Assembly (NCBI GenBank): GCA_965248235.1
Contig: CBDFIU010000005.1
Span: 1,488,001 to 1,552,000, forward strand
Source: UBA6623 sp965248235
GTDB lineage: Bacteria > Acidobacteriota > Terriglobia > Bryobacterales > UBA6623
Reading direction: 5' to 3'
Length of the DNA: 64,000 bases
Positions 9,564 through 19,229 of this stretch are shown here, one piece after another. Both the position numbers and the translations under genes were made by a program. Numbering within the stretch: position 1 is the first letter of the stretch; every line of letters starts with the position of its first letter. The notes below the pieces were generated by a model. It was given only the letters and a program-made list of their open reading frames with translations, searched no databases and was not told the origin of the DNA.

Positions 9564-9707
9564 ATTCCACGGATTTCGCCCGATTCTCGGCGGCGTGCCG
9601 GCTCACGGGCGGGAAATGTTGCGAGGAAACGCCGGTCCAAAACCCAAAGGCCGTCAGCCGCGCGGTAATGTAGAGTCCGCCGGTCGACCGGAGAACGACC
9701 GGTCCGG

Positions 9708-10286
9708 CTACTGGGCAGCCGGCGGGGCCGCCGCGGGGGTCGCCGGAGCGCCGACGACGGGGTTATCTTGGTCGTAAAGCGTGATCACGTCATTCGTGAT
9801 CAGAATCTCATTGAGTGCGAATAAGACTGGGCTCTGCGGCGCGGAGATGTCAAAGACGATCGCAAAACCGTTCGCCTTGGCGTGCTTGTCAATCACCGCC
9901 ATCAGCTTCGGGACCATCACGCCCGAGGCTTTTTGCTGCGTATCGTTGAACTCCTGTCGCGCGTCCTCGACGTCGCGCTGCATGTTTCTTTCCTTGGTCT
10001 GAATCTCGCGAGTCAGCTTGCGGCGGGCCTCATCGCTCATCGTGTTGGCGCCGCGGGAGAGCTGATCTCTCAGGCTCTCAACCTCCTGGCGTTGGGTCTC
10101 GAGACGCTTCTGTGTCGGACCGTATTTGTCTTGCAGCTCGCGCGCCAGCTTTTGGCCCTCTTGGGTCCGCATGAGGGCGTCTTGCATGTTGATGATGGCG
10201 ATCTTGTTGGCGCTTTGGCCGAATGCCGTCGCCCCCCCCAGGGCGCACAACAACACAGCGGCATAGGAAAAAATCTTCGTTTTCAT
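9708..10286 (-). CDS. OmpH/Skp-family periplasmic chaperone
   Basis: A 192-residue protein with a signal peptide (MKTKIFSYAAVLLCALGGATAFG) and a mature N-terminus ANKIAIINMQDALMRTQEG, the typical first strand of OmpH/Skp. A long charged coiled coil (the 'tentacle' helices) and a short C-terminal strand region with a Pro/Ala tail complete it. Skp binds unfolded outer-membrane proteins in the periplasm and hands them to the BAM complex. bamA lies directly upstream on the same strand, the classic bamA-skp order. An in-frame start at 10301 would add five residues before the signal; ATG 10286 fits the signal better. Confidence 0.9.
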   Translation of the reverse strand: MKTKIFSYAAVLLCALGGATAFGQSANKIAIINMQDALMRTQEGQKLARELQDKYGPTQKRLETQRQEVESLRDQLSRGANTMSDEARRKLTREIQTKERNMQRDVEDARQEFNDTQQKASGVMVPKLMAVIDKHAKANGFAIVFDISAPQSPVLFALNEILITNDVITLYDQDNPVVGAPATPAAAPPAAQ

Positions 10287-10337
10287 GGGAAACCTCGGCA
10301 AACAAACAGACAGGTCTTTTTCGTCAGTCTAGCATAG

Positions 10338-10404
10338 CCCGCTTTTCTCATCGCGTGGCGAGGCAAAGTGCATGAGAGGCCCGTCAGGCGATGAGAAATG
10401 CGGG
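10338..10404. repeat. 17-bp inverted repeat between bamA and ompH
   Basis: CCCGCTTTTCTCATCGC (10338-10354) is complementary at 16 of 17 positions to GCGATGAGAAATGCGGG (10388-10404), with a 33-bp spacer. It sits in the 177-bp gap between bamA and ompH, where it could form a hairpin that attenuates, terminates or stabilises the transcript. It is not followed by a clear T-run on the minus strand. Confidence 0.5.
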
Positions 10405-10478
10405 TATAGGCGCGGCCTATGTCCTTGTCTCGTAACGTGTTCGATTCGGCACACCCGATCGGGGCCGGCCCGGCTGCC

Positions 10479-13478
10479 TCAAAACGTCCGGCTGATGGTG
10501 AAGCGGAATGTCTTGAGCTTCTCGAAGAAGGGCAGGGCCCGCCCGAACGGCGCCACCGCGCCGATGAACGACGTCTGATTCGGGAACAGCGAGCGGTTCG
10601 CGACGATCGGCGGCTGCAAGAAAGTTTGCACGCGCAGCGGATTGTAGGCCCAGTAAAAGCGAAACGGCGCGTTGACGACCGGCATCATAATCTGCAATTC
10701 CAAGCCGGTCGAGGCGCGCAGCTGTTGCGTTTCCGGAATCACCCGGATGTTCTCTTCGAAGCCGGCTTGCGGGAACTGAGCATTCAACTCCGCCACGCGG
10801 TCCGGGTTCAGCTTGACTTGATCGGGGAAGATGATCTTGTTGAAGCCGAAGTCCACAAACGGCGCCAGGGTGACCGGCCCAAACAGCTTGATCCGGTATT
10901 CCAGGTTGTAGACCAAACGCGTGTCACCACCGGGAAACACCAGCCGGAAGATCGGCACCGTCGTCGAGATCGGCACACGCTCCTCGACTCCCTCGACGAC
11001 CAAAACCTGTTCACGCGGTGTTCCGTTGCCGTTCAAGATCGGAACGCTCGCCGTGTCGGGAATCCATGCCATCGGGCTGACCGAAAAAATCCGGAAGCCG
11101 CGAATGTCGTTTTCCCCGCCCATGAACGAGCGCCGGAACGGCGGCGGCACCTTGCCCCCGTAACCGGTCAAGACCGACACCAACAGACGCATGGCCAGGA
11201 CATTGCCGCGACGGCTCACTTGCTTGAAGTACTTCGCTTCGATCACCGGCTGGATGAAGCGAGTGTTGCCGCCCAGCCCCGCGATGCTGAGATTGGCGAA
11301 CAAGCTCTTGCCTCGCGTCGGGCTGATCGGGTGGTTGACGGTGTTGTAAAAGATGCCCGGCGTAAATTCACTGGTCAGAATCCCCTCCAGCGAGTTCGGA
11401 CCCGAGACGCCTTCAAAATTGATGAAGGTGAACAAGTTCTGCGCCGATCGGCTGAAGGTCGTCAGATCATCGGTTTGCAAGCTGTAGCGAAGGCTCAACC
11501 GTGTGAATGCGCGCTTCCTCAACGGATAGCTGGCGAACACACTAAGCCCCGTGCTGTTCTGGCGGTAGTCGAGAATGTTGTCTCGCCCGAGGGACTCGAA
11601 GAGGGGAATGACGTTGCGGCCCGAGAAGATCGACGCCTCCCGCGCTTGGTTGAAGTTGAAACGGCGCGAGAAGATCGTGAACCCGGCTTGAATCGGAAGG
11701 TCGAAAAGGTAAGGCTCGGTGAAACCGAACATCAGCACTCGCTCGCGACTGCCAAGCTGAGTTTCAAATGTCAGGGTTTCGCCCATCCCCAAGAAGTTGT
11801 TCGTCGAATACCCGAAGCCGATAAAGCTGCCCGCGAATCCCGACACGCCGCCGTTGAAGCTGATCGTATTCTTGCCGCGCTCCTTGACGTTCAACGTCAA
11901 ATCAACAAGGCCCTGGCGGGTGTCGCGGCGGATGTCGGTTGCTTCACCCTCTTCTTCCTCTTCAATCGGCTCGAAATAGCCGAGCTGGTTGAGGCGCAGC
12001 TTGCTCATATCCCACAAGCGGGTGTTGAACATGTCGCCTTCATCGAGCAACAACTCGCGGCGAACCACTTTGTCGCGGGTGGTCGTATTCCCGGAGAAAT
12101 CGATCCGGCGAACGAAGAATTGCTTGCCCTCGTCGACGGTAACGTTCAAATCGATCGTGGGCGGATCCTCATCGTCGTGAAATTCGAAATTGGGCTCGCC
12201 GACGAAGTCGATGTGGCCGAACTCGCCGTAGAGCTTCTTCATCTGCTCGAGGCCCTTGCGCAGTCTCTCGACGTTGAATACCGACCCCGCCGGCATGCCG
12301 AAAACGCTGCCCAAGACCAAATCGGGGGTGCGGAACAGCTTCACGTCGGTAAAGCTCAACTTCCCGCGGTAGTACTGCGGCCCCTCTTCGAACAAGATCT
12401 TGATGTCGGCTTTCTTGGCTTTCTTCTTGCGCAGGAAAGGAATCGGGAACAACGACCGACCCGTCGGCTCGCGCATCGTAATCTCGTGGCCGATCGAGGT
12501 CGCCTTGAAATACCCCTCGCTCTGGTAACCGTTGCGGAGCATTTCCTTGCCGCCTTCGAGCCGCCGGATGTCGAAGGTCCTGGCGAACAGGCTCTCGAGG
12601 AAATAGCTGTGCGGAATGCCGATCGGCCGTAGCGGCTTCATAAAGCCCCGCACTTTGCGGTCGGACATGACCGTGTTGCCCTCGACGACGATCTTGCCGA
12701 CCTTGACCTTGGGACCCTCTTCGATGTTGAACACGACCTCGATCGAAGACGGCGGTATCTGACGCACCTGCGGGTCGACCTTGGCGTACTGCCGGCCGCG
12801 TTCGGCCAACAGCTCTCTCAGCACCACAACCGCCCGCTGAATGCGAGTGGGGTCGTAGCGATCCTCCACCGAGAGGCCGACTTTACGTTCCTTGAAACGC
12901 TCGAGAATGTCGGAAATGGTCGCGGACTTATTGCCTTCGTACCGAATCGTACGAACCACTCGTCGCTCAACGATCACGAAACGCACGATGCGGCCGCTTT
13001 CGCCTTGCTCGAGTTCAAGTCGCAGGTCGTCGAAAAAGCCCGAGTTCCACAGCACCATGAAGTCGCGCCGCAAGGCGGCCGCGTCATAGACGTCGCCGGG
13101 CTTGCTGAAAATGCGCGCTAGCAGACTGTCGCGGGTCATGCGCCGCGCGCCGCGAAACTCAATACGCTCGATGATGTCGGAGGCCCGGGTCCGGCGCGCC
13201 GCCGCATCGGGCTCTTGCTCGGCATCCTCGACGTCTTCAAAGGGAGAAGGGGTGCGTTGCGGCGGGTCGCTTTCCTCGGCAACGTCTTCAAACGGAGAGG
13301 CCGGTTGGGCTTGCGGCGCTTGGCTGTCGGGAGCCTCGGCGGCCGGCGAGGGCGGCTTATCCTGCTGCGCCGGCGCCAACCCCGCGCCCAGTCCGGCGAG
13401 GATCATGAGGCAAACAGCCGCGGCGAGAGCGCCACCCGATTTTCGGGCGCGCCCAAGGGCGGACAAACATCGACCCAT
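10479..13478 (-). CDS. bamA: Outer-membrane protein assembly factor BamA
   Basis: About 999 residues. A signal peptide (AAAVCLMILAGLGAGLAPAQ) is followed by an unusual Pro/Glu-rich linker with two SPFEDV repeats. POTRA domains then follow, starting at IERIEFRGARRMTRDSLLAR and including VGKIVVEGNTVMSDRKV and VRRIDFSGNTTTRDKVVRRE. The C-terminal Omp85 beta-barrel contains FMGGENDIRGFR, matching the conserved VRGF/Y loop motif, and ends in an aromatic residue (RFTISRTF), the beta-signal. BamA is the core of the machine that inserts beta-barrel proteins in the outer membrane. Start choice is uncertain: a TTG at 13526 would add 16 residues. The ompH/skp gene lies downstream. Confidence 0.95.
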   Translation of the reverse strand: MGRCLSALGRARKSGGALAAAVCLMILAGLGAGLAPAQQDKPPSPAAEAPDSQAPQAQPASPFEDVAEESDPPQRTPSPFEDVEDAEQEPDAAARRTRASDIIERIEFRGARRMTRDSLLARIFSKPGDVYDAAALRRDFMVLWNSGFFDDLRLELEQGESGRIVRFVIVERRVVRTIRYEGNKSATISDILERFKERKVGLSVEDRYDPTRIQRAVVVLRELLAERGRQYAKVDPQVRQIPPSSIEVVFNIEEGPKVKVGKIVVEGNTVMSDRKVRGFMKPLRPIGIPHSYFLESLFARTFDIRRLEGGKEMLRNGYQSEGYFKATSIGHEITMREPTGRSLFPIPFLRKKKAKKADIKILFEEGPQYYRGKLSFTDVKLFRTPDLVLGSVFGMPAGSVFNVERLRKGLEQMKKLYGEFGHIDFVGEPNFEFHDDEDPPTIDLNVTVDEGKQFFVRRIDFSGNTTTRDKVVRRELLLDEGDMFNTRLWDMSKLRLNQLGYFEPIEEEEEGEATDIRRDTRQGLVDLTLNVKERGKNTISFNGGVSGFAGSFIGFGYSTNNFLGMGETLTFETQLGSRERVLMFGFTEPYLFDLPIQAGFTIFSRRFNFNQAREASIFSGRNVIPLFESLGRDNILDYRQNSTGLSVFASYPLRKRAFTRLSLRYSLQTDDLTTFSRSAQNLFTFINFEGVSGPNSLEGILTSEFTPGIFYNTVNHPISPTRGKSLFANLSIAGLGGNTRFIQPVIEAKYFKQVSRRGNVLAMRLLVSVLTGYGGKVPPPFRRSFMGGENDIRGFRIFSVSPMAWIPDTASVPILNGNGTPREQVLVVEGVEERVPISTTVPIFRLVFPGGDTRLVYNLEYRIKLFGPVTLAPFVDFGFNKIIFPDQVKLNPDRVAELNAQFPQAGFEENIRVIPETQQLRASTGLELQIMMPVVNAPFRFYWAYNPLRVQTFLQPPIVANRSLFPNQTSFIGAVAPFGRALPFFEKLKTFRFTISRTF

Positions 13479-13727
13479 GCGGGGATTACCGGCGGTTCCA
13501 AACAAGAATGCTTCTCTCACGGCCAACTGAGAATTCTACGCACACCCCAAGCGCGCGGTTTCACCCGCCTATGCCCCCGAAAGCTTAGCGGAATCCCCTA
13601 TTCTAGCGGAAAGTTCAGAGCAAGACCGCCCATCGGAGGAAATACCGTCCTTGCGGACCGACCGCGACTGTCCAACTCGGGCGCCGGCCTCCTTGACATC
13701 GACCGCCGGTCGCGCTACAAACTCCCC

Positions 13728-15008
13728 ATGAATCGTCGTAATTTGCTACGCATGAGTCTGCCCGCCGCCGCCGCCGGGGCATTACCGTTGTCCGCAACCG
13801 CGGCGCAATCAGCTGCCTCAAGCGAGCAAGCCTGCCCTGCTCCCGAAACCGATCTCAAGATCACCGGAGTGCGGCTGGTCCGGACTCGCCCGAAAAGGCC
13901 GGTCCCTTCCTACGAACCCGCGCCCGACTCCTGGTCGACCGGCGGCGTCGAAGTCGCCAACCCGATGTCGGTCTACCCCGCCTATAAGGCCACGCGGTCC
14001 TTGTTCTTCCCCGACCCGGGCGGCGTAACGAGCTTCACGGTCGAGATCACCACCGACAAGGGCATCACCGGATACGGGCGCGGCGGCCCCGCCGGCGGAC
14101 CGATCGTCGAAGGACATCTGGCGAAGATTCTGCTCGGGAAAAACCCGCTCGATATCGAGCGCCTGTGGGACATGCTCTGGCGTTCATCCATGCACTACGG
14201 CCGCATGGGCGCCGTCATCAACGCCATCAGCGGCGTCGACCTGGCGCTATGGGATATCGCCGGGAAAGCCTGGGGACTGCCGGTCCATAAGGTACTCGGC
14301 GGCGAGACGAAACCGAGGATTCCGGCCTATTGCACCGGCAACGACATCGAGCAGCATATTGAATTCGGGTTCACGAAGCTCAAGCTGGCGCTGCCCTACG
14401 GCCCCGCCGATGGACGCGAGGGAATCAAGAAGAACGTTGAGTTGGTACGCCGCACCCGCGAATTGCTCGGCCCCGAAGGCGAAATCATGATGGACTGCTG
14501 GATGGCGCTGACCGAGCGCTACACCCTCGAGCTGGCCGAGGCCTTCGAGCCCTATCGGGTCTATTGGATGGAAGAGTGCCTACAGCCGCACGACTACGCC
14601 GGCTTCGGACGCCTCAACAGCCAAATCACCTCAACGCGAATCGTCACCGGCGAGCACGAGTACACCCGCTACGGCTTCCGCCAACTGCTCGAACACCAAG
14701 CGGCCCAAATCTGGCAGCCCGATATTCATTGGTGCGGCGGACTGACCGAGCTGCGCCGCATCGGCGCCCTGGCGGCGGCCTACGACATCCCGGTCATCCC
14801 CCACGGCGGCGGACAAAGCGACGCCGTCCACTACGTGATGGCAACGACGAACAGCCCCTGGGCGGAGATGTTCATGCCCCCACCCGGCGGCCCCGCCGAA
14901 GTGTACGAACGTTATGAGGAAGACAACCACCTAACCCGCGGCCCCGAAGGCATCTACGAAAGGCCCTCGGAAGAGCCGGGCTTGGGCTGGGATTTCGAGG
15001 CGGTTTAG
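13728..15008 (+). CDS. Secreted enolase-superfamily protein (rhamnonate dehydratase/mandelate racemase-like)
   Basis: 426 residues. The N-terminus MNRRNLLRMSLPAAAAGALP is twin-arginine-like with an Ala-rich h-region and likely cleavage after ATAA, implying export. The rest is a mandelate racemase/muconate-lactonizing enzyme barrel: KLKL near residue 220 (catalytic Lys region), metal ligands in MMDCWMA, MEECLQP and GEHEYT, and the C-terminal IPHGGG histidine. That pattern resembles L-rhamnonate dehydratases, which remove water from sugar acids. Superfamily and metal sites are seen directly; the substrate is inferred. Export is unusual, since most members are cytosolic. It is a stand-alone gene, divergent from bamA. 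Confidence 0.85.
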   Translation: MNRRNLLRMSLPAAAAGALPLSATAAQSAASSEQACPAPETDLKITGVRLVRTRPKRPVPSYEPAPDSWSTGGVEVANPMSVYPAYKATRSLFFPDPGGVTSFTVEITTDKGITGYGRGGPAGGPIVEGHLAKILLGKNPLDIERLWDMLWRSSMHYGRMGAVINAISGVDLALWDIAGKAWGLPVHKVLGGETKPRIPAYCTGNDIEQHIEFGFTKLKLALPYGPADGREGIKKNVELVRRTRELLGPEGEIMMDCWMALTERYTLELAEAFEPYRVYWMEECLQPHDYAGFGRLNSQITSTRIVTGEHEYTRYGFRQLLEHQAAQIWQPDIHWCGGLTELRRIGALAAAYDIPVIPHGGGQSDAVHYVMATTNSPWAEMFMPPPGGPAEVYERYEEDNHLTRGPEGIYERPSEEPGLGWDFEAV

Positions 15009-15072
15009 GCGGTTCAGAATGCGGAAACTTGGATAGCCTCCCGGTTCCCGCCCGGCTCGAACAGTGATCCTA

Positions 15073-15669
15073 CTAAGTGGCCGGCAACTCGCCGCGTTCT
15101 CGGAGGGCGAAGTAGCAGTTCGCGACGCCATCGGGTCTCGTGTTGTTTGGAACTCGCTTAGTCCGCAGGTCCGGCAGATCTACGGGGAACCCCATGTATT
15201 CTTGGTAAAGGTCGGGCTCCGTTGCCCTGAGCGCCTCAAGAACTCGGATCCAGCGATGACGATTGCGAACATTTTTCTCATTGTCCAACCGTAGGACTTG
15301 CTTGAGCTTCTCACCATGAGGGTTCAGGGCATCAATACGGCCATCATGCCTGACGAGAAGGCAGTCGTTGAACGCCACTGCGCAAGGGTTGGGAAGGCCG
15401 AGCGTGGCCTGCTTTGCCTCGTTGCAGGCTGCGCACGCGTAGAGCAGGTTTGAGTACTCACACTCGCCATCCGGATCAACACTGACCGGCGTGAAGTGCT
15501 CAACATGAAACGTCCCGACGCGGCTATCCCACTGTTCGCGATGAAAGCAGTACACGCAGCGGAACGTGAACTCGTCGCGCAGCCAATCCCGGTAGCTAAC
15601 GTAATTCCTGTAACCTTCGGGTCCGTGCCGTCTCGCGTGCGGCGAAGTTGGATACTCGAATCCGATCAT
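15073..15669 (-). CDS. HNH endonuclease
   Basis: 198 residues. A zinc-bound HNH/beta-beta-alpha-metal core is visible: CVYC near residue 38, HVEHFTPVS near 55, then YACAACNEAKQ near 77. The start ATG overlaps the stop of the upstream N6-methylase gene (ATGA at 15666-15669), so the two were made as an operon. With a DNA methylase partner the natural reading is the nuclease arm of a restriction-type defence locus, though McrA-like or homing roles cannot be excluded. The ORF itself is intact, but the upstream partner is disrupted by an IS, so expression may be lost. Confidence 0.85.
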   Translation of the reverse strand: MIGFEYPTSPHARRHGPEGYRNYVSYRDWLRDEFTFRCVYCFHREQWDSRVGTFHVEHFTPVSVDPDGECEYSNLLYACAACNEAKQATLGLPNPCAVAFNDCLLVRHDGRIDALNPHGEKLKQVLRLDNEKNVRNRHRWIRVLEALRATEPDLYQEYMGFPVDLPDLRTKRVPNNTRPDGVANCYFALRERGELPAT

Positions 15670-17719
15670 CCTTCGTTGTTGCCATTCGTTGGCGCGCCCC
15701 CAAAGAGCCGGTTCTCAAGCTCATCGAGGGCATGAGTGGCGCGTGGAGTCACCCTTTCAATGTGATAGTCCGCATACGCTTGTAGCGCATCGAGACGCAC
15801 TCGTTCCGACGCGTTCAGCTTGCCCGAGATGTTCTTGTCGATGAGCAAAGCCCGTTCGCGGTTTGTGATTGGCCAGGCTTCCTCGAACTGAAGAAAATCG
15901 GCCAAGCGCATCTTATCTTCGAGCTCTCTCGGCAGATATCTCGACTGTGTGAACGGTACACCCACGCGTTTCCAGTCGTTGAATAAACCAAGCAAAGACC
16001 GCTCAAGATCGAGCGGCAGGGCATATAACTCTAGCACCTCAGCGTCAACGCGCAGTAGAAGCCTCTTTAGCGTAGATGTGGCTGCTCCGGACGCGGCCGA
16101 AACCAGGTATGTGCTTGCCGCACGCTCAACTCTCTCGAACGAGGTCGCTGTGGGGACCGGTATTTTTCGGACGTCCCCTACGATGTTGTCGCGTTTTCCC
16201 AGATGCGAATAGGCGTACGCGTTCGCGACCGGTGAGTTGAGCAGAGCCCAAAGGGCCTCAATCGAGTAGGAAGAATCGATTGGACGTACGGGAATGAAGC
16301 GGCTTGTGACTGGGTGCCCGTGTTTGTCGATTAGGGCTTTCAGGCGCCAGGGCCCGCGACTTGCGGGAGCATAGTTGAGGAGCACTTGTGGGGTGCCGAC
16401 CGTTGTTCCGCTCCCTGCTGACTTAACCACCGAAGGGTCGAGGTTCATCCAGTAGAGCTTCGGCAGTTCGTGCAACGGCAGACCGCGATAAAGGCGAACA
16501 AAGCCTTGATAGCCGCCGGGGAATTCGCCCTCCGAATACGTCGTATAACCGGGCGGCAGTTGTCCATCATAATCGAGTCCTTTTGCCAGAACGGCGACGT
16601 CCCCTAAGGTCGGGTTGCCCGCGCACGCGTTCCAAACTTCTTCAAGGTCGGGAAGACGGAATGAGAAAGATTCGTCATGAACGAACCGGGACTGACGGAC
16701 AACTCGTGCCGCCAACTTAGAGTAATCAGATCGGAATGACTGTAGTTTGTGTTCGCGAATCCTTCGATAACGAAGTTTGTTTTGGCCGCCAACTTTCCTG
16801 CGACGCCCGAGCAGTACTGCCGACTCAGCATCTGAAAATGAAAAGACCTTGTCAGGGAACAGGCAGATTTCTCTTAGCTCGCATTCACTGGCCAAGAACT
16901 TCCGAAGTTCTCGCGCATTGTCGCTATGCAGGATCGTCTGTGGAAGGACGACCCCAAAAACGCCGCCTTCGGGGAGATGCGGCAACGTGCGCCACAGCAT
17001 TTCGGCAGATTTGTTGAAGAAGCGCGGTCTAGACCCATGGTCCCGGCATGCCTGTCGCTCCTCGGGCGTGAAGTTATCAAACGGCGGATTGGCCAGCAGG
17101 ATGGTGTTCCTTCTTGCCTGCGCCGCCAGGTCGTCACTACGAAACATGTCCTGGACTTTCAAGTCCCACCCGTCAGGATTCGGAATGTCCGTAAGCGTGA
17201 GCGACAAACGAGCCAATTCAAGTGCGAACGAATCGATGTCCGTACCGTGTATCCGACTGCGAAGATATGGTCCGCGCCGGCTAGGAATTGCCTGCCGAGC
17301 TGGCAGCAATTCCGTGAGCAGTCGCATCGCTGACACCAGAAAAGCAGCATGCCCACACGCTGGTTCGAACACGCTTCGTTTGCTGACCGGGATCTCAGCG
17401 ATCCAGTCACCCAACTTGCCCACGACGTAGTCAACAAGGAAAGATGGCGTGCGGTGAGTTCCAAAAGAGGCCCGGGTTTCCTTCGAAATCAGAGTGTTCT
17501 CATAGACGTATGCTAGAGACTCGGTCGTTGTGAGAGCCAGGCTGCTGAATTGCTCTATGATCCGAGCTGATTCGCGAAGGGCTTCAAGCTTTCTTTGTGA
17601 CCCGATTGAAAGCGGCCGGGCACCATAGTGCTGGCCAAGTCGCTGGAAGACCTCCGCAACATCTTTCAGATCAATGTCTTCGAATCTCTCAACGCGCTTG
17701 TCCCGAAGAATCTTCGCCG

Positions 17720-18755
17720 GATGGGTATTTACTTGACTCAGGTGACCACAAGATGTAGGATCGGGGAAATGGAAGATTATCCTCGGAATCTGGCCGAGTT
17801 CGAGGCGCGTTTCGCCACCGAGCAGGCCTGTCGAGAGTATCTGTGTCAACTCCGCTGGCCGGAGGGTTTTCGTTGTCCGCGATGCGGGCACGACAAAGCG
17901 TGGGCGGTGCGGACAGCGCTGCTGGAGTGCGCCGGCTGCGGGCATCAAGCTTCTCCAACGGCGGGCACAATATTTCAAGACACCCGCCAACCCCTCCAGA
18001 GTTGGTTTCGAGCCATGTGGTGGCTCACGAGCCAGAAGAACGGGGCGAGCGCGCTGGGCTTGCAGCGGGTGTTGGGCCTGGGCAGCTACAAAACGGCCTG
18101 GACTTGGTTGCATAAGCTCCGGCGCGCCATGGTGCGGCCCGGACGCGATCGGCTCAGCGGGCGCGTGGAGGTTGACGAGACTTACTTAGGAGGCTTGGAG
18201 GAGGGCGTGCGCGGTCGCCAAACCGACGCTAAGGCGCTGATTGTAGTAGCGGCCGAGGAAGATGGTGCCGGCATCGGGCGGGTTCGGATACGCACCATTC
18301 CCAACGCCTCCGGGGACAGCTTGATGGCCTTCGTCGGCGAGTCGATCGAACCCGGCAGCGTGGTCCATACCGACGGTTGGCTGGGATACGAACCGCTCGA
18401 AGGCGACGGCTATCGCCACGAGGTGAGCTACCTGGAGGGGCAACCGGCGCGCGCCTCGAAACTGCTCCCCCGGGTGCACCGCGTGGTGTCGTTAGTGAAG
18501 CGCTGGATACTGGGCACGCATCAAGGAGCGGTCAGTCACGAGCATCTCGACTCCTACCTCGACGAATTCGCCTTCCGCTTCAACCGCCGCAAGTCCAGAA
18601 GTCGAGGCAAGCTCTTTTACCGCCTGGTTCAACAGGCCGTCGCCGTGCCACCGGCACCCTACAAATCGCTGGTCGGAGGCACCGCGACACGCGCTTCGGA
18701 CGACCACAACATGTAGGGGCTATTTCCCAATACCTGAGTCAAGTAAATACCCATC
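17720..18755 (+). mobile_element. IS1595-family (ISXO2-like) element, copy A
   Basis: A 1036-bp element. Its 24-bp terminal inverted repeats start GATGGGTATTTACTTGACTC and are perfect at both ends (17720-17743, 18732-18755). A perfect 8-bp target duplication, CTTCGCCG, lies at 17712-17719 and 18756-18763; 8 bp is the usual size for the IS1595 family. It encodes one transposase. It is nearly identical to copies B, E and G, so amplification was recent. It interrupts the N6-methylase gene. Confidence 0.95.
17769..18716 (+). CDS. IS1595-family transposase (ISXO2-like), copy A
   Basis: 315 residues from ATG 17769 (MEDYPRNLAEFEARF). An N-terminal zinc ribbon with two CxxC pairs (CPRCGHDKAW and CAGCGHQA) is followed by a helix-turn-helix-like region. 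The ISXO2-type DDE/N catalytic domain has VEVDETYLGG (first Asp), VHTDGWLGYE (second Asp) and the SYLDEFAFRFNRR segment near the C-terminus that supplies the third residue. This copy has Ser in ATRASDDHNM where the others have Thr. An upstream in-frame ATG lies inside the terminal repeat and is less likely as the start. Confidence 0.93.
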   Translation: MEDYPRNLAEFEARFATEQACREYLCQLRWPEGFRCPRCGHDKAWAVRTALLECAGCGHQASPTAGTIFQDTRQPLQSWFRAMWWLTSQKNGASALGLQRVLGLGSYKTAWTWLHKLRRAMVRPGRDRLSGRVEVDETYLGGLEEGVRGRQTDAKALIVVAAEEDGAGIGRVRIRTIPNASGDSLMAFVGESIEPGSVVHTDGWLGYEPLEGDGYRHEVSYLEGQPARASKLLPRVHRVVSLVKRWILGTHQGAVSHEHLDSYLDEFAFRFNRRKSRSRGKLFYRLVQQAVAVPPAPYKSLVGGTATRASDDHNM

Positions 18756-19229
18756 CTTCGCCGATACGAGCCAAAAGACTGTCTGCAACAACCAGTGACC
18801 CTGTTCGTCGGTCACATCTCTCCAGCCAACAAAACGCTTAAGCTCGGCGACGTTTCGTTCGATGAGCTTCCCGAGGGATTCGCCAACCTGCGCCTCAACA
18901 AGCGGCAGAAGTCCGAGGTCAACGAAGCTGAGTTGGTACTCACGGCGAAAGCGCGCCCAGGTCTTTGCTCGGTAGACCGCGTCAGGCCTGAAAGCATCGA
19001 GATTGCTCTCAAAGAATTGCTCAACGTCTTTGGCTGGAATGCTATTCAGATACTCCGCCGACGTTGTGCCTTGCTTCCACCACTGAAGTGTGTCCTGAAA
19101 ACAGACGAAGACAAGGGGTGTTCCGAGCGGCTTGCACGCCTCCACTGCCTCTCTTGGTGTGCTTGTCTCTGAGAGGACAGCCACACAAGCCGACCGAGAG
19201 TCCCTTGGGCGCTGGGCGAATGCCACCAA

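Larger units (their letters stand above)
15666..19229 (-). pseudogene. N6-adenine DNA methylase, interrupted by IS1595-family element
   Basis: The reading frame is in two pieces: 18756-19229 (N-terminal) and 15666-17719 (C-terminal). Deleting the IS and one copy of its 8-bp duplication joins FWLVSAK directly to ILRDKRVERF in frame, so the gene was whole before insertion. The C-terminal piece has SAM motif I (FEPACGHAAFLV) and catalytic motif IV ANPPFDNF, plus a C-terminal target-recognition-like region. This is the N6-MTase/type IIG-like architecture. It overlaps the HNH gene by 4 bp. The N-terminus may also be truncated: the frame stays open upstream of GTG 19229 into a repeat-rich stretch. 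An ORF reading from antisense IS sequence into the C-terminal piece is probably not functional. Confidence 0.88.

Noticed and set aside
10419..12632. A 737-codon plus-strand ORF opposite bamA
   Set aside because: It is a high-GC antisense shadow of bamA. The minus-strand frame has POTRA and barrel motifs and a proper C-terminal beta-signal, whereas the plus frame has low-complexity composition and no recognisable domain.
15666..18113. Treating the 815-codon minus-strand ORF as an intact methylase starting inside the IS
   Set aside because: The first ~130 residues are antisense IS sequence. The true N-terminal part lies beyond the IS at 18756-19229 and rejoins in frame when the IS is removed.
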